This document shows positions 25,464 to 34,306 of a stretch of 64,000 nucleotides of DNA, piece after piece. The stretch is taken from positions 1-64,000 of the forward strand of contig NZ_SJKA01000003.1 in NCBI RefSeq assembly GCF_004331435.1, written 5' to 3'. The notes beneath the pieces were generated by a model. That model ran no database searches. It was not told the DNA's origin and saw nothing but the letters and a program-made list of their open reading frames with translations. This stretch comes from Kribbella sindirgiensis (GTDB lineage Bacteria > Actinomycetota > Actinomycetes > Propionibacteriales > Kribbellaceae). The first letter of the stretch is position 1. Each line of letters starts with the position of its first letter. A program made the translations under genes and the position numbers.

Positions 25464-26369
25464 TCACTGGTAGAGGGAGCCGGCGTTGACCACCGGTTGC
25501 GCGTCGCGATCGCCGCACAGCACCACCAGCAGGTTGCTGACCATCGTCGCCTTGCGTTCCTCGTCGAGTTCGACGACCTCGTGCTCCGACAGCCGGTCCA
25601 GCGCCAGCTCGACCATGCCGACCGCCCCTTCGACGATCCGCTGCCGGGCCGCGACGACCGCACCGGCCTGTTGCCGGCGCAGCATCGCCTGGGCGATCTC
25701 CGGCGCGTACGCGAGGTGCGTGATCCGGGACTCGATCACCCGGACACCGGCCGCCTGCACCCGGGCGCCGATCTCCGCCGACAGCGTCTCGGTGATCTCG
25801 TCGGTGCTGTCCCGCAGCGACATCCCGCCCTCGTCGGTGTGTACGTCGTACGGGTAGCTGTTGGCGATGTGCCGGACGGCGGTCTCGGTCTGGATCGCCA
25901 CGAACTCGACGAAGTCGTCCACCTCGAACATCGCCTGCGCGGTGTCCTCGACCTGCCACACCACGACCGCGGCGATCTCGATCGGGTTGCCGTCGGCATC
26001 GTTGACCTTGGCAACGGCCGTCTCGTGGTTGCGGATCCGGGTCGAGACCTCACGCCGCGAGGAGATCGGGTTCACCCAGCGCAGACCGTCGGTCCGGATC
26101 GTCCCGGCGTACCGTCCGAGGATCTGCAGCACCCGGGCCCGCCCCGGCGACACCGGGGTCAGTCCCGCCGCGAGGATCAGCGCGGCCAGGAACACCAGGA
26201 TCCCGAGCGTGATCAGTACGCCGTTGCTGTTCCCGGCGCCGACCACGAACACCAGCACACCAACCACCGTGAGCACGAACGCCAGCGCCGCGATCGGCCA
26301 CCCGTTCAGCTCCCGCCCCACGCGCTCGGTCACCTTCGGCGCCGGCATCTCCACCGCGACATCCACCAT
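25464..26369 (-). CDS. SPFH/Band 7 domain membrane protein
   Basis: The 301-aa protein has two N-terminal membrane helices (about residues 25-70) and an SPFH domain (about 85-270) with [20 protein letters not shown], the [21 protein letters not shown] helix and [10 protein letters not shown] near the end. SPFH proteins scaffold membrane microdomains and proteases. It begins at the ATG at 26369, behind AGGAGCTTGTG; the frame continues open upstream only by chance. It heads an operon with the small RHH and GPP34 genes. Confidence 0.9.
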   Translation of the reverse strand: MVDVAVEMPAPKVTERVGRELNGWPIAALAFVLTVVGVLVFVVGAGNSNGVLITLGILVFLAALILAAGLTPVSPGRARVLQILGRYAGTIRTDGLRWVNPISSRREVSTRIRNHETAVAKVNDADGNPIEIAAVVVWQVEDTAQAMFEVDDFVEFVAIQTETAVRHIANSYPYDVHTDEGGMSLRDSTDEITETLSAEIGARVQAAGVRVIESRITHLAYAPEIAQAMLRRQQAGAVVAARQRIVEGAVGMVELALDRLSEHEVVELDEERKATMVSNLLVVLCGDRDAQPVVNAGSLYQ

Positions 26370-26446
26370 CACAAGCTCCTCTCGAATTGCTCCAAGGTAG
26401 CAAAGTGATATCACATTTACAAGACACCTCTCGTGGGTCCACCCAT

Positions 26447-26494
26447 CAGATGCAGGGTTTGCGTCCGGGATCCTGGACGCAAACCCTGCATCTG
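26447..26494. repeat. 20-bp perfect inverted repeat after pabC
   Basis: Arms at 26447-26466 (CAGATGCAGGG then TTTGCGTCC) and 26475-26494 are exact complements around GGGATCCT. Flanking GGGTCCACCCA and CAACCCACGAAATGCGGG resemble the repeats near 53.85 kb. It lies 27 bp past the pabC stop and probably ends that operon. Confidence 0.8.
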
Positions 26495-26521
26495 GGACGT
26501 CAACCCACGAAATGCGGGACG

Positions 26522-27220
26522 TCAGGGCAGGCGGGTGGCCAGCGATTCCAGGTGGGACTGCCAGAGGGCGGAGTGGGAGTTCGGGAGGGGGTCGATGGCG
26601 GAGGGGCCCCAGGCGTGGATGGGGCGGATGCCGTGGAGGGCGTTGACCAGCCAGGCCTCGGTGGTGTTCTGCAGGGCTTCGGGGGTGAGCGAGTGCTCGG
26701 AGACCTTGACGCCCTGGGCGGCGGCGATTCGGCGGAGCAGTTGGGCTGTGACCGAAGGGAGCAGCGGGCGGTCGGGCTCCGGGAAGCAGAGGGTGTCGTC
26801 CTCCCACCACACGACGGCCGAGTACGCCGCCTCGAGCACCGTCCCGTCGGCGTCCAGCAACAGGATCTCGTCGGCGCGGTCGGCCGCGGATTCCTTCAAC
26901 TTGCCGAGCAGCTCCAGGTCGGGCCCCTTCACCCGCGGAGCCGTCCGCGGGTCCGGTCCGGCGTGTACGGCGACCCGCACCCGGCCACCGATCGGCGGCG
27001 CCGGCCGCAACTGCACCGCCAGCTCCCCCGGCGCCTTCAGCTCGAACCGCGGGAACCACCGCCCGAACCCGGGCAATCGCCCGATCTGCTCGTCCCAGAA
27101 CCGCTCCGCGGCCACCCCGGCCGCGGCACACGACCGGACGAACCGGTCCCGGTGCAGCTCCGGACCGCGAACCTTGCCATTGGCAACCAGAAACGAATCC
27201 GCCACCAACAGTTCCGTCAT
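26522..27220 (-). CDS. pabC: Aminodeoxychorismate lyase / class IV aminotransferase
   Basis: The 232-aa PLP fold-type IV enzyme would release pyruvate from aminodeoxychorismate to give p-aminobenzoate for folate. The active lysine lies in PDLELLGKLKESAADRADEILLL, followed by DGTVLEAAYSAVVWW and a C-terminal TEAWLVNALHGIRPI. Its ATG overlaps the pabB stop (ATGA), which supports the PabC reading over a branched-chain aminotransferase. Its stop is followed by a strong inverted repeat. Confidence 0.88.
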   Translation of the reverse strand: MTELLVADSFLVANGKVRGPELHRDRFVRSCAAAGVAAERFWDEQIGRLPGFGRWFPRFELKAPGELAVQLRPAPPIGGRVRVAVHAGPDPRTAPRVKGPDLELLGKLKESAADRADEILLLDADGTVLEAAYSAVVWWEDDTLCFPEPDRPLLPSVTAQLLRRIAAAQGVKVSEHSLTPEALQNTTEAWLVNALHGIRPIHAWGPSAIDPLPNSHSALWQSHLESLATRLP

Positions 27221-28599
27221 GCTCCCCCACCCATTCCTTGTCGACTCTGTCCGCCGACGGCAGCCATTGCCTTCAGCACCATTTCGTCGTACTCCGCGAC
27301 CGGGTCGGAATCGAGCACGATCGCACCCCCGGCCCCGATCACGGTCTCGTCCGGTGTCAGTACCGCTGTCCGGATCACCACACTCAGGTCCGCCCGCCCG
27401 TCTACGGTCAGGTAGCCGAGCGCACCGGAGTACACCCCGCGCGCGCTCTCCTCCAACGCGTCGATGATCTGCATCGTGCGGATCTTCGGCGCGCCCGTCA
27501 TCGACCCCGGCGGGAAGCACGCCCGGACGGCGTCCACCGCGGTCACCCCGGACCGCAGCCGCCCGCGAACGGTCGTCACCAGCTGATGCACGGTGCGATA
27601 GCTCTCGACCTGCATCAGCTGCGGCACGTTCACGGTCCCGGGCACGCTGACCCGCCCGAGATCGTTGCGGATCAGGTCGACGATCATCAGGTTCTCGGCG
27701 CGGGTCTTGTCGTCCTCGGCCAGTGCCTTCGCCGCGAGCTGGTCCTGCGCCGGGTCGAGATCGCGCGGCGCGGTCCCCTTGATCGGCCGGCACTCGGCCC
27801 AGCCGTCCGCGTCCACGGTCAGGAACCGCTCCGGCGACGAGCTCGCCACCGCGAGATCGCCGGACCGCAGGAAGGCGGCGTACGGCGCCGGATTCGCGGA
27901 TCGCTGCCAGCGGAAGAACTCGAACGGGTCCTGGACCGCGGGCAGGCGGACCCGGTTCGTCAGGTTGACCTCGTACGTCTGGCCGGCCTCCAACTCCGCC
28001 AGGACATGCGCGATTCCGGCCAGGTACGTCGCGCGGTCCTGCTCCAGGTGCGCTTCGAGGTCGAGCCGGGAGATCGCGGGGGCGTCGACGCTGCCCATCC
28101 ACCAGTTCGACGCGGCCTCTTCAGCCCGGTCCAGCCAGTCCTCGCCGTCGCCGAGGGCCACCAGGTACGTGCGGTCGTGGTCGTGGTCGATGACGACGAA
28201 CCGGTTCGCCCAGATCCACAGCGCGTCCGGCGTCGGCGCCTCGTGGGCGGCCGCTCCCCCGGTCAGCGCCTTCAGCTCGTAGCCGAAGTACCCGACGTAC
28301 CCACCGCAGAACAGCCCGTCCAGCTCGGGCGGCGGCTCGGCGGCGCGGGCTCCCAGCAGCTCGTTCAGCTCGGCGAACACGTCGCCGTCGGTCACGTCCC
28401 GGGTGATGACGTCGTCTGTCGTCGTACCGAGGATCGAGACTCGGCCGGGGGGATGGCGCCGTGCGCGGTCGGTGATACTCAGGCTGCCGTCGAGCCAGTA
28501 CGCGACCGGCTCGGCGGCCAGCAGCTCGCGGTAGACAGTCTCACCGTCGAGCGCCCGGTCGAGCGTCCGGATGGACCAGCGCAACGCACTCACAGGCAC
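27217..28599 (-). CDS. pabB: Aminodeoxychorismate synthase component I
   Basis: The 460-aa chorismate-binding enzyme has the PabB-specific PIKGTAPR motif with its active lysine (about residues 272-279), then ENLMIVDLIRNDLGRV and CFPPGSMTGAPKIRTMQIID. The N-terminal half carries LDGLFCGGYVGYFGYELK, typical of PabB/TrpE. It aminates chorismate using ammonia from a PabA partner, which is not in this window. GTG start; coupled to pabC. Confidence 0.93.
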   Translation of the reverse strand: MPVSALRWSIRTLDRALDGETVYRELLAAEPVAYWLDGSLSITDRARRHPPGRVSILGTTTDDVITRDVTDGDVFAELNELLGARAAEPPPELDGLFCGGYVGYFGYELKALTGGAAAHEAPTPDALWIWANRFVVIDHDHDRTYLVALGDGEDWLDRAEEAASNWWMGSVDAPAISRLDLEAHLEQDRATYLAGIAHVLAELEAGQTYEVNLTNRVRLPAVQDPFEFFRWQRSANPAPYAAFLRSGDLAVASSSPERFLTVDADGWAECRPIKGTAPRDLDPAQDQLAAKALAEDDKTRAENLMIVDLIRNDLGRVSVPGTVNVPQLMQVESYRTVHQLVTTVRGRLRSGVTAVDAVRACFPPGSMTGAPKIRTMQIIDALEESARGVYSGALGYLTVDGRADLSVVIRTAVLTPDETVIGAGGAIVLDSDPVAEYDEMVLKAMAAVGGQSRQGMGGGA

Positions 28600-28636
28600 A
28601 CGGTACCGAGCCGGGACCGATTCCTGGGCGCGCGGA

Positions 28637-29416
28637 TCAGGACGTGGTCAGCGCCACCTTGGTCCGCATCGCGGTGATCCGGCGGATCGGGATCGCGACC
28701 TCGAGCCCGTCCTTGGACTCGGCACGGTCCGCAAGCCAGGCCGCCGCGGTGTCCCGGCGGACGTCCGGCGTACCCGGGAGGTAGAGCGCGTTCACCAGCC
28801 GCATCGCGTCGTCGCGGCTGTGGATCATGTACACGTACCGCTCGCGCTGACTCTCCATCACGTCGAACCCGGCGTGCTTCAGCTGATCCTTCAGCTCGGT
28901 GATCTCACCACCGGCCGGGAACTGCGGCGTCGACCGCAGCCTCGTGGTCAGACCGCTGAGCGTGCGGATGTCACCGCGCCGCAGCGGCCGGACGGCGGGC
29001 ACGATCGCGGCCAGTACGCCGCCCCGCCGCAGTACCCGTGCCGCCTCCGCGAGCACGTCCGGCAGCGGCTGCAGGACCATCAGGCCCATCGAGCACGTGA
29101 CGACGTCGAACACCTCGTTCGCGAACGGGAGGTGCCGCGCGTCGGACTGCACCCGCGGACCGGGCGCACCGGCGAGCTGGGCCGCGTTGTTGTCGACCCC
29201 CACGACCCACCGCCCGTACAGCTCCCGCGCCACCGGCCCGTTGCCGCAGGCCAGGTCGAGCACCCTGCGCGCCTCGCCCGAGACAGCACGGACGAGCCAG
29301 CGGTACGGCGTGTGATCGCCGGCCACCGCACGGGACAGCAACGCCTCGGTGCTGCCCGGGGCGGCGGTATGGAACTCCCGCAGGTACTGCGGCCAGTCGA
29401 CAGGATTCTCAGACAT
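28637..29416 (-). CDS. Class I SAM-dependent methyltransferase
   Basis: The 259-aa enzyme shows motif I VLDLACGNGPVARELYG (about residues 67-83), GVDNNAAQLAGA, and HLPFANEVFDVVTCSMGLMVLQPL, in the order of UbiE-type small-molecule methyltransferases. The substrate is unknown. It lies 37 bp past the pabB start in the same orientation, with a weak spacer, so it may or may not be cotranscribed. Confidence 0.88.
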   Translation of the reverse strand: MSENPVDWPQYLREFHTAAPGSTEALLSRAVAGDHTPYRWLVRAVSGEARRVLDLACGNGPVARELYGRWVVGVDNNAAQLAGAPGPRVQSDARHLPFANEVFDVVTCSMGLMVLQPLPDVLAEAARVLRRGGVLAAIVPAVRPLRRGDIRTLSGLTTRLRSTPQFPAGGEITELKDQLKHAGFDVMESQRERYVYMIHSRDDAMRLVNALYLPGTPDVRRDTAAAWLADRAESKDGLEVAIPIRRITAMRTKVALTTS

Positions 29417-29489
29417 CGCGGCCCGACGCTACCGGCAGCACACCCGATGTACCGCATCGGGTGCACTGCGTTAACAGAGAGTTGAACTG

Positions 29490-30194
29490 TCAGACGCGGC
29501 TGACGAAGATGTGACCCGCGGTCTCGTCGGTGATCACACCGCCGGCCTCGCGGCTCCCGACCAGGACGCCCTCGGCGTCCAGGGTGGAGTCGACCTCACG
29601 GCCGGGCAGTGCCCCGGCGCGGCGCAGGACCGCCATCGCGAAGTCGTCGGTCTGCACCGGCTCGGCGATCCGCCGCACCAGCACCCGCACGCTCTCCCCG
29701 GTGGCCGCGTCGAGCACCTGGTCCAGGGGCTCGACCCCGACCCGGAACTCCCCGATGTCGCTCGCCTGGTGGTCCTTCTGCAGCTCCTCCAGGCCCGGAA
29801 TCGGGTTGCCGTACGGCGATTCGGTCGGGTTGCCGAGGAGCTGGAGCAGGCGCAGTTCGACCGCGTCGCTCATCACGTGCTCCCAACGGCAGGCTTCGGC
29901 GTGCACGTCCTCCCACTCGAGCCCGATCACGTCGACCAGCAGCCGCTCGGCCAGGCGGTGCTTGCGCATCACCCGGGTCGCCTGCTTGCGGCCGACGTCG
30001 GTGAGCTCCAGGTGGCGGTCGCCCTCCACCTTGATCAGACCGTCGCGTTCCATCCGCGCGACCGTCTGACTGACCGTCGGCCCGGACTGGTGCAACCGCT
30101 CGGCGATCCGCGCCCGCAGCGGCACGATGCCTTCTTCTTCCAGTTCGTAGACGGTCCGCAGGTACATCTCGGTGGTATCGATCAGGTCGGTCAC
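29490..30194 (-). CDS. ideR: Iron-dependent transcriptional repressor, IdeR/DtxR family
   Basis: The 234-aa protein aligns throughout with mycobacterial Ide[41 protein letters not shown] (shown in family wording) spans the winged helix, [17 protein letters not shown] and [14 protein letters not shown] carry the metal ligands His, Glu, Cys and His, and the last 85 residues form the SH3-like domain. Fe2+-bound protein would repress iron uptake, including the operon at 2075. The GTG at 30194 ([12 protein letters not shown]) matches family starts. An iron box upstream implies autoregulation. Confidence 0.94.
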   Translation of the reverse strand: MTDLIDTTEMYLRTVYELEEEGIVPLRARIAERLHQSGPTVSQTVARMERDGLIKVEGDRHLELTDVGRKQATRVMRKHRLAERLLVDVIGLEWEDVHAEACRWEHVMSDAVELRLLQLLGNPTESPYGNPIPGLEELQKDHQASDIGEFRVGVEPLDQVLDAATGESVRVLVRRIAEPVQTDDFAMAVLRRAGALPGREVDSTLDAEGVLVGSREAGGVITDETAGHIFVSRV

Positions 30195-30213
30195 GACAAC
30201 CATTCTCACCTAT

Positions 30214-30232
30214 TGAGGCAAGCCTTACCCAA
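30214..30232 (-). promoter_or_regulatory. Iron box upstream of ideR
   Basis: On the minus strand TTGGGTAAGGCTTGCCTCA matches 14 of 19 positions of TTAGGTTAGGCTAACCTAA. It ends 19 bp before the GTG of ideR. With the box at 2051-2069 it links regulator and transporter. Confidence 0.75.
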
Positions 30233-30250
30233 TTCGGCCGGCGCCCCGCC

Positions 30251-30544
30251 TCAGTTGCTGCCGTACCAGAAGTACCAGCCGCTGCCGGCGTTGTAGGTCT
30301 CCCAACGGCACGACAGTACGCCGTACCCGCGCCGGATCATGTCGTTGCGCATCATGTTGCACTGCGACTTGAAGCGGTGCGGCCCCTTCAGGCAGACGTG
30401 CTTCCAGGGGTTGCCGCTCGGCTCGTAGTGGCAGTTGTCCGCGGCGCTGGCGGGCGCCGGGCCGGTCATGGTCGTCACGACGGTCACTCCACCGGCGGCC
30501 AGTACTCCGGCGGCGGCGATCCCGATCATCCGTTGCTTGTTCAT
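30251..30544 (-). CDS. Small secreted cysteine-containing protein
   Basis: The 97-aa precursor has a signal peptide (MNKQRMIGIAAAGVLAAGGV, cleavage likely after ASAA near residue 35). The mature 62-residue part is basic and aromatic with four cysteines (DNCHYEP, KHVCLKG, KSQCNMM, LSCRWET) that could form two disulfides. I do not recognise the family. No strong ribosome site is seen before the ATG at 30544. It is divergent from the photolyase gene, 65 bp away. Confidence 0.75.
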   Translation of the reverse strand: MNKQRMIGIAAAGVLAAGGVTVVTTMTGPAPASAADNCHYEPSGNPWKHVCLKGPHRFKSQCNMMRNDMIRRGYGVLSCRWETYNAGSGWYFWYGSN

Positions 30545-30558
30545 GGCAATCATCAAAC

Positions 30559-30570
30559 AAGCGATCGCTT
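30559..30570. promoter_or_regulatory. Perfect 12-bp palindrome in a divergent promoter region
   Basis: AAGCGATCGCTT lies in the 65-bp gap between the small secreted protein gene and the photolyase gene. A regulator could bind it and serve both genes; none is identified. Confidence 0.4.
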
Positions 30571-30609
30571 TCAGTTTGCTTTCAACCAGGTGGGCAACAG
30601 GATGTAGCA

Positions 30610-31920
30610 ATGAACACAGCAGTGATGTGGTTTCGGCGTGACCTCCGCCTGACCGACAACCCCGCGCTCCTGGATGCGGTCGCGGCGGGTGACGGGCAGG
30701 TGCTCGGCGTGTTCGTGCTCGATCCGGTGCTCTGGGAGCGGTCCGGCGATCCACGCCGCGAACACCTGGCGGCGTCGCTGCGCAGCCTGTCCCAGTCGAT
30801 GGGCGGGCGGCTGGTGGTGCGCAAGGGCGATCCGGCGAAGATCATTTCAGCGGTGGCGAAAGAGGTCGACGCTGCGAGTGTGCACGTCGCGTCCGACTAT
30901 GCGCCGTACGGACAGCAGCGCGATCAAGAAGTTGAAGCCTCATTGAAGTGCCCGTTGGTACGCACGGGTTCGCCGTACGCGATCGCTCCGGGCCGGGTGC
31001 TCAACCAGCAAGGGCGCTCGTACATGGTGTTCACCCCGTACTACAAAGCCTGGATGGAGCACGGATGGCGCCAGCCGGTGGAGGCTCCGTCGAAGATCAC
31101 GTGGGTGCGGGCGGACGGCGAGAAACTGCCGGACGGTGACGCCGACGGTGCGGGCGAGGAGGGGGCGCGCGAGCGGTGGGCGGACTACCTCGAGAGCGTC
31201 GGCGAGTACGACGACCAGCGCGATCGTCCCGACCTGGACAGCACGTCGCGGATGTCGATCCCGCTGAAGTGGGGCGAACTGCACCCGCGCACGATGCTTG
31301 CCGATCTGGCGCACAAGCGCAGTGACGGTGCGCAGGCGTACGCGCGTGAACTCGCCTGGCGGGAGTTCTGCGCCGACCTGCTCGCGCGCAACCCGGAGGC
31401 GGCGTGGAAGCCGCTGCGGCCCGAGTTCGAGAAGATGCAGTACGACGAGCCGGACGAACTGTTCGACGCCTGGCGCGAGGGCCGCACCGGCTTCCCGTTC
31501 GTGGACGCGGGCATGCGGCAGCTCGCGGGCAGCGGGTTCATGCACAACCGCGTCCGGATGGTCGTCGCGTCGTTCCTGGTCAAGGATCTGCATGTGCACT
31601 GGAAGTACGGCGCGCGCTGGTTCATGCAGTCGTTGCGGGACGGCGATCTCGCGTCGAACTCGCTGAACTGGCAGTGGGTGGCCGGCTGCGGTGCGGACGC
31701 CGCGCCGTACTTCCGGATCTTCAACCCGATCACCCAGGGACTGAAGTTCGACCCGCACGGTGACTACGTCCGGCGCTGGATCCCCGAGCTGCGGGACCTT
31801 GCGGGCAAGGCGGCGCACGAGCCGTGGAAGCACGGCGGCGCCGAAGGCTACCCGGACCAGATCGTCGACCACGGCGAGGCCCGCCGCGAGTCCCTGCGCA
31901 GGTACGACGCGATTCGCTGA
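30610..31920 (+). CDS. Deoxyribodipyrimidine photolyase (class I CPD-type)
   Basis: The 436-aa flavoenzyme repairs UV-induced pyrimidine dimers with light. The N-terminal Rossmann-like antenna domain begins VMWFRRDLRLTDNPALL; the C-terminal FAD domain has LAWREFCADLLARNPE, WREGRTGFPFVDAGMRQL and SLNWQWVAGCGADAAPYFRI, where the conserved tryptophan and asparagine sit by the flavin. Length and motifs fit an active class I enzyme, though a photolyase-like cryptochrome cannot be excluded. Confidence 0.94.
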   Translation: MNTAVMWFRRDLRLTDNPALLDAVAAGDGQVLGVFVLDPVLWERSGDPRREHLAASLRSLSQSMGGRLVVRKGDPAKIISAVAKEVDAASVHVASDYAPYGQQRDQEVEASLKCPLVRTGSPYAIAPGRVLNQQGRSYMVFTPYYKAWMEHGWRQPVEAPSKITWVRADGEKLPDGDADGAGEEGARERWADYLESVGEYDDQRDRPDLDSTSRMSIPLKWGELHPRTMLADLAHKRSDGAQAYARELAWREFCADLLARNPEAAWKPLRPEFEKMQYDEPDELFDAWREGRTGFPFVDAGMRQLAGSGFMHNRVRMVVASFLVKDLHVHWKYGARWFMQSLRDGDLASNSLNWQWVAGCGADAAPYFRIFNPITQGLKFDPHGDYVRRWIPELRDLAGKAAHEPWKHGGAEGYPDQIVDHGEARRESLRRYDAIR

Positions 31921-31932
31921 TCCACCGCCTTC

Positions 31933-31976
31933 TTGACGCAGCACTTGTTCATACCCCTATAGTGCTAGGTAACTAG
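31933..31976 (+). promoter_or_regulatory. Promoter and operator of the second YtrA-type operon
   Basis: TTGACG (31933-31938) and TATAGT (31958-31963) form a clear -35/-10 pair with a 19-bp spacer. CTAGGTAACTAG (31965-31976), two CTAG arms around GTAA, lies just past the -10, where a YtrA-type repressor would block transcription. Confidence 0.7.
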
Positions 31977-31992
31977 ATGAATGGGGTTATGG

Positions 31993-32385
31993 ATGATCGA
32001 GTTCCATCTGGACGGCCGGTCGGGGGTCTCGCCGTACCAGCAGATCGTTCAGCAGGTCCGGAACGCGTTGCGGCTCGGACTGCTGCGGGAGGGCGACCAG
32101 CTGCCGACAGTGAAAGACGTCGTGGCGGCGTTGGCGATCAACCCGAACACCGTGCTCAAGGCGTACCGCGAGCTCGAGCACGAGGGCCTGGTACAGGCCC
32201 GGCCCGGCCGCGGCACGTTCGTCACCCGCACCCTCACCGACAACACGCTCGCCGCGCACGGCCCGCTCCGCCAGGACCTCCGTCGCTGGCTGACCAAGGC
32301 CCGCAAAGCCGGCCTCGACGACGAAAGCATCGAGGCGTTGTTCCTGACAACCTTTCGGTCCGCCGCTCAGGAGGACATAGCGTGA
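31993..32385 (+). CDS. GntR family regulator, YtrA subfamily (second locus)
   Basis: The 130-aa repressor has the GntR winged helix (VSPYQQIVQQVRNALRLGLL, INPNTVLKAYRELEHEGLVQARPGRGTFV) and a short helical tail of about 50 residues, as in YtrA. The ATG at 31993 (MIEFHLDG) fits the family; the ATG at 31981 would add four residues. Its TGA overlaps the GTG of the ATPase gene. It differs clearly from the regulator at 24104-24466 and has a different operator. Confidence 0.92.
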   Translation: MIEFHLDGRSGVSPYQQIVQQVRNALRLGLLREGDQLPTVKDVVAALAINPNTVLKAYRELEHEGLVQARPGRGTFVTRTLTDNTLAAHGPLRQDLRRWLTKARKAGLDDESIEALFLTTFRSAAQEDIA

Positions 32386-33260
32386 ACACAGTTCTGCAGG
32401 CCCACGGGCTGGGGAAGAAATACGGTCGGCGCTGGGCGCTGACCGATTGTGATCTGGAGGTTCCGGCCGGGCATGTGGTCGGGCTGGTCGGGCCCAACGG
32501 GGCCGGCAAGAGCACGTTGCTGAATCTGGCCGTGGGGATGCTGACGCCCAGTGCGGGGACCGTCGAGGTGCTGGGCGCGCCGGCGGGCGCGCAGCAGGCG
32601 AAGGTCGGGTACGTCGCGCAGGACACGCCGACGTACGCGCGGTTGAGTATCGCGGACCACCTGCGGCTCGGTCGACGGCTGAACCCGGCGTGGGACGAAT
32701 CCCTGGCACAGCGGCGGATCCAACACCTGAAGCTCGATCCGAAACAGCGAGCGGGCAAGCTCTCCGGTGGTCAGCGCGCGCAGCTCGCGCTCACGCTCGG
32801 ATTGGCCAAGCGCCCCGAGTTGCTGATCCTCGACGAGCCGGTGGCGGCGCTCGATCCGCTCGCCCGGCGCGAGTTCCTCCAGGACCTGATGGAGGCGGTC
32901 GCCGAGCAGGAGCTGAGCGTCCTGCTGTCCTCGCACCTCGTCTCCGACGTCGAGCGGGCCTGCGACTACCTGATCGTGCTGGTGGATTCGCGGGTCCAGG
33001 TCAGCGGCGAGATCGACACGTTGCTGGCGACGCACTTCCGGCTGACCGGCCCGCGCCGGGACCAGAAGGACCTGCCGCGCGACCAGCACGTGGTGACGGC
33101 GAGCCACACCGACCGGCAGTCGACGTACCTGATCCGCACCGGCCAGCCGATCCTGGATCCGGCCTGGACGGTCACCCAACTCACGCTCGAGGACCTGGTG
33201 CTGGCCTACATGGGCCGCGATGTCCAGCCCGAGCGACCGGTCCTGGAGGTGCAGCGATGA
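32382..33260 (+). CDS. ABC transporter ATP-binding protein (second YtrA-type locus)
   Basis: The 292-aa ATPase has Walker A GPNGAGKST (about residues 39-47), signature LSGGQRAQLAL and Walker B LLILDEPVAALDP. The C-terminal 80 residues form an extension typical of antibiotic or bacitracin-type exporters. GTG start overlaps the regulator stop (GTGA) and has GGAGG upstream; its own stop overlaps the permease ATG. The cargo is unknown. Confidence 0.94.
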   Translation: MNTVLQAHGLGKKYGRRWALTDCDLEVPAGHVVGLVGPNGAGKSTLLNLAVGMLTPSAGTVEVLGAPAGAQQAKVGYVAQDTPTYARLSIADHLRLGRRLNPAWDESLAQRRIQHLKLDPKQRAGKLSGGQRAQLALTLGLAKRPELLILDEPVAALDPLARREFLQDLMEAVAEQELSVLLSSHLVSDVERACDYLIVLVDSRVQVSGEIDTLLATHFRLTGPRRDQKDLPRDQHVVTASHTDRQSTYLIRTGQPILDPAWTVTQLTLEDLVLAYMGRDVQPERPVLEVQR

Positions 33261-34306
33261 TCTGGCTGACCTGGCGGCAGTTCCGCGTCCAGTTCCTGGT
33301 GGTCGCGTCGGTGATCGTCGCGGCCGCGATCGTCCTGGCGGTGACGGGCCCGGGCCTGCTCGACGACTACCGTCGACTGGCCGACAACTTCATCAAGAAC
33401 CTCGCCCTCGAACGACTCGACCCGCTGCTATACCAGGTCGGCATCGTCCTGCCGTATGTCGTCCCGCCGGTCGTCGGCGCCTTCTGGGGCGCGCCGCTCA
33501 TCGCCCGCGAACTGGAGACCGGCACGCACCGGCTGGTGTGGAACCAGAGCATCTCGCGGCGGCGCTGGCTGGCCGTCAAGCTCGGGCTCACCGGTCTCGG
33601 AGCGGTCGCGGTCACCGGCCTGCTCAGCCTCGCGGTGACGTGGTGGTCGGACCCGATCGACGACGCGATCAACGCCGGCCAGGACTCCAACATCTACCTG
33701 CCGCGGATGTTCCCGGTCACGTTCGGCGCCCGCGGGCTGGTGCCGGTCGGGTACGCCGCGTTCGCGTTCGCGCTCGGTGTCGCGGTCGGACTGGTGGTAC
33801 GCCGTACCGTGGTCGCGCTCGCCGTCACTCTGGCGGTCGTGATCCTGGTGCAGGTCCTCGCACCGACGTTCATCCGGCCGCACCTGATGGCACCGACGGA
33901 CAAGTACCTCGTCGCGTCCGCCGAGAACGTCCGCGGATTCATGCTCAGCGGACCGGAGAGCGATGCGCGGGTGAAACAGATCGAAGTCGCAAGCGGGTCG
34001 GTGGGCGCCTGGAAGCTCTACGACCGGACCGTGGACAAGTCGGGCGCGGAAGTGAGCACGCTGCCGGACTGGGCCATGGACTGCGCGCCGGCACCGCCTC
34101 CCGGTGTGTCACAGGAACACACGTCCGACGCGACGCGGACGGCCTGCTTCCAGCGACTGGCGGACGAAGGCTACCGGCAGCACGTCAAGTATTTCACCGC
34201 GGACACCTTCTGGGCGCTGCAGTGGCGTGAGTTCGGGTTCTTCCTGGCGCTCGCGGTGCTGCTCAGCGGATTCAGCTTCTGGCGGATCCGGCGCGACCTC
34301 TCGTAA
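33257..34306 (+). CDS. ABC transporter permease with a large extracytoplasmic loop
   Basis: The 349-aa membrane protein has about six helices. Helices 1-5 lie in the first 215 residues, then a loop of roughly 110 residues with two cysteines (MDCAPAPP, TRTACFQRL), then a last helix (EFGFFLALAVLLSGFSFW). It is coupled to the ATPase by ATGA. The big outside loop suggests contact with an extracellular ligand. Its last 35 bp overlap the convergent permease gene. Confidence 0.88.
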   Translation: MIWLTWRQFRVQFLVVASVIVAAAIVLAVTGPGLLDDYRRLADNFIKNLALERLDPLLYQVGIVLPYVVPPVVGAFWGAPLIARELETGTHRLVWNQSISRRRWLAVKLGLTGLGAVAVTGLLSLAVTWWSDPIDDAINAGQDSNIYLPRMFPVTFGARGLVPVGYAAFAFALGVAVGLVVRRTVVALAVTLAVVILVQVLAPTFIRPHLMAPTDKYLVASAENVRGFMLSGPESDARVKQIEVASGSVGAWKLYDRTVDKSGAEVSTLPDWAMDCAPAPPPGVSQEHTSDATRTACFQRLADEGYRQHVKYFTADTFWALQWREFGFFLALAVLLSGFSFWRIRRDLS

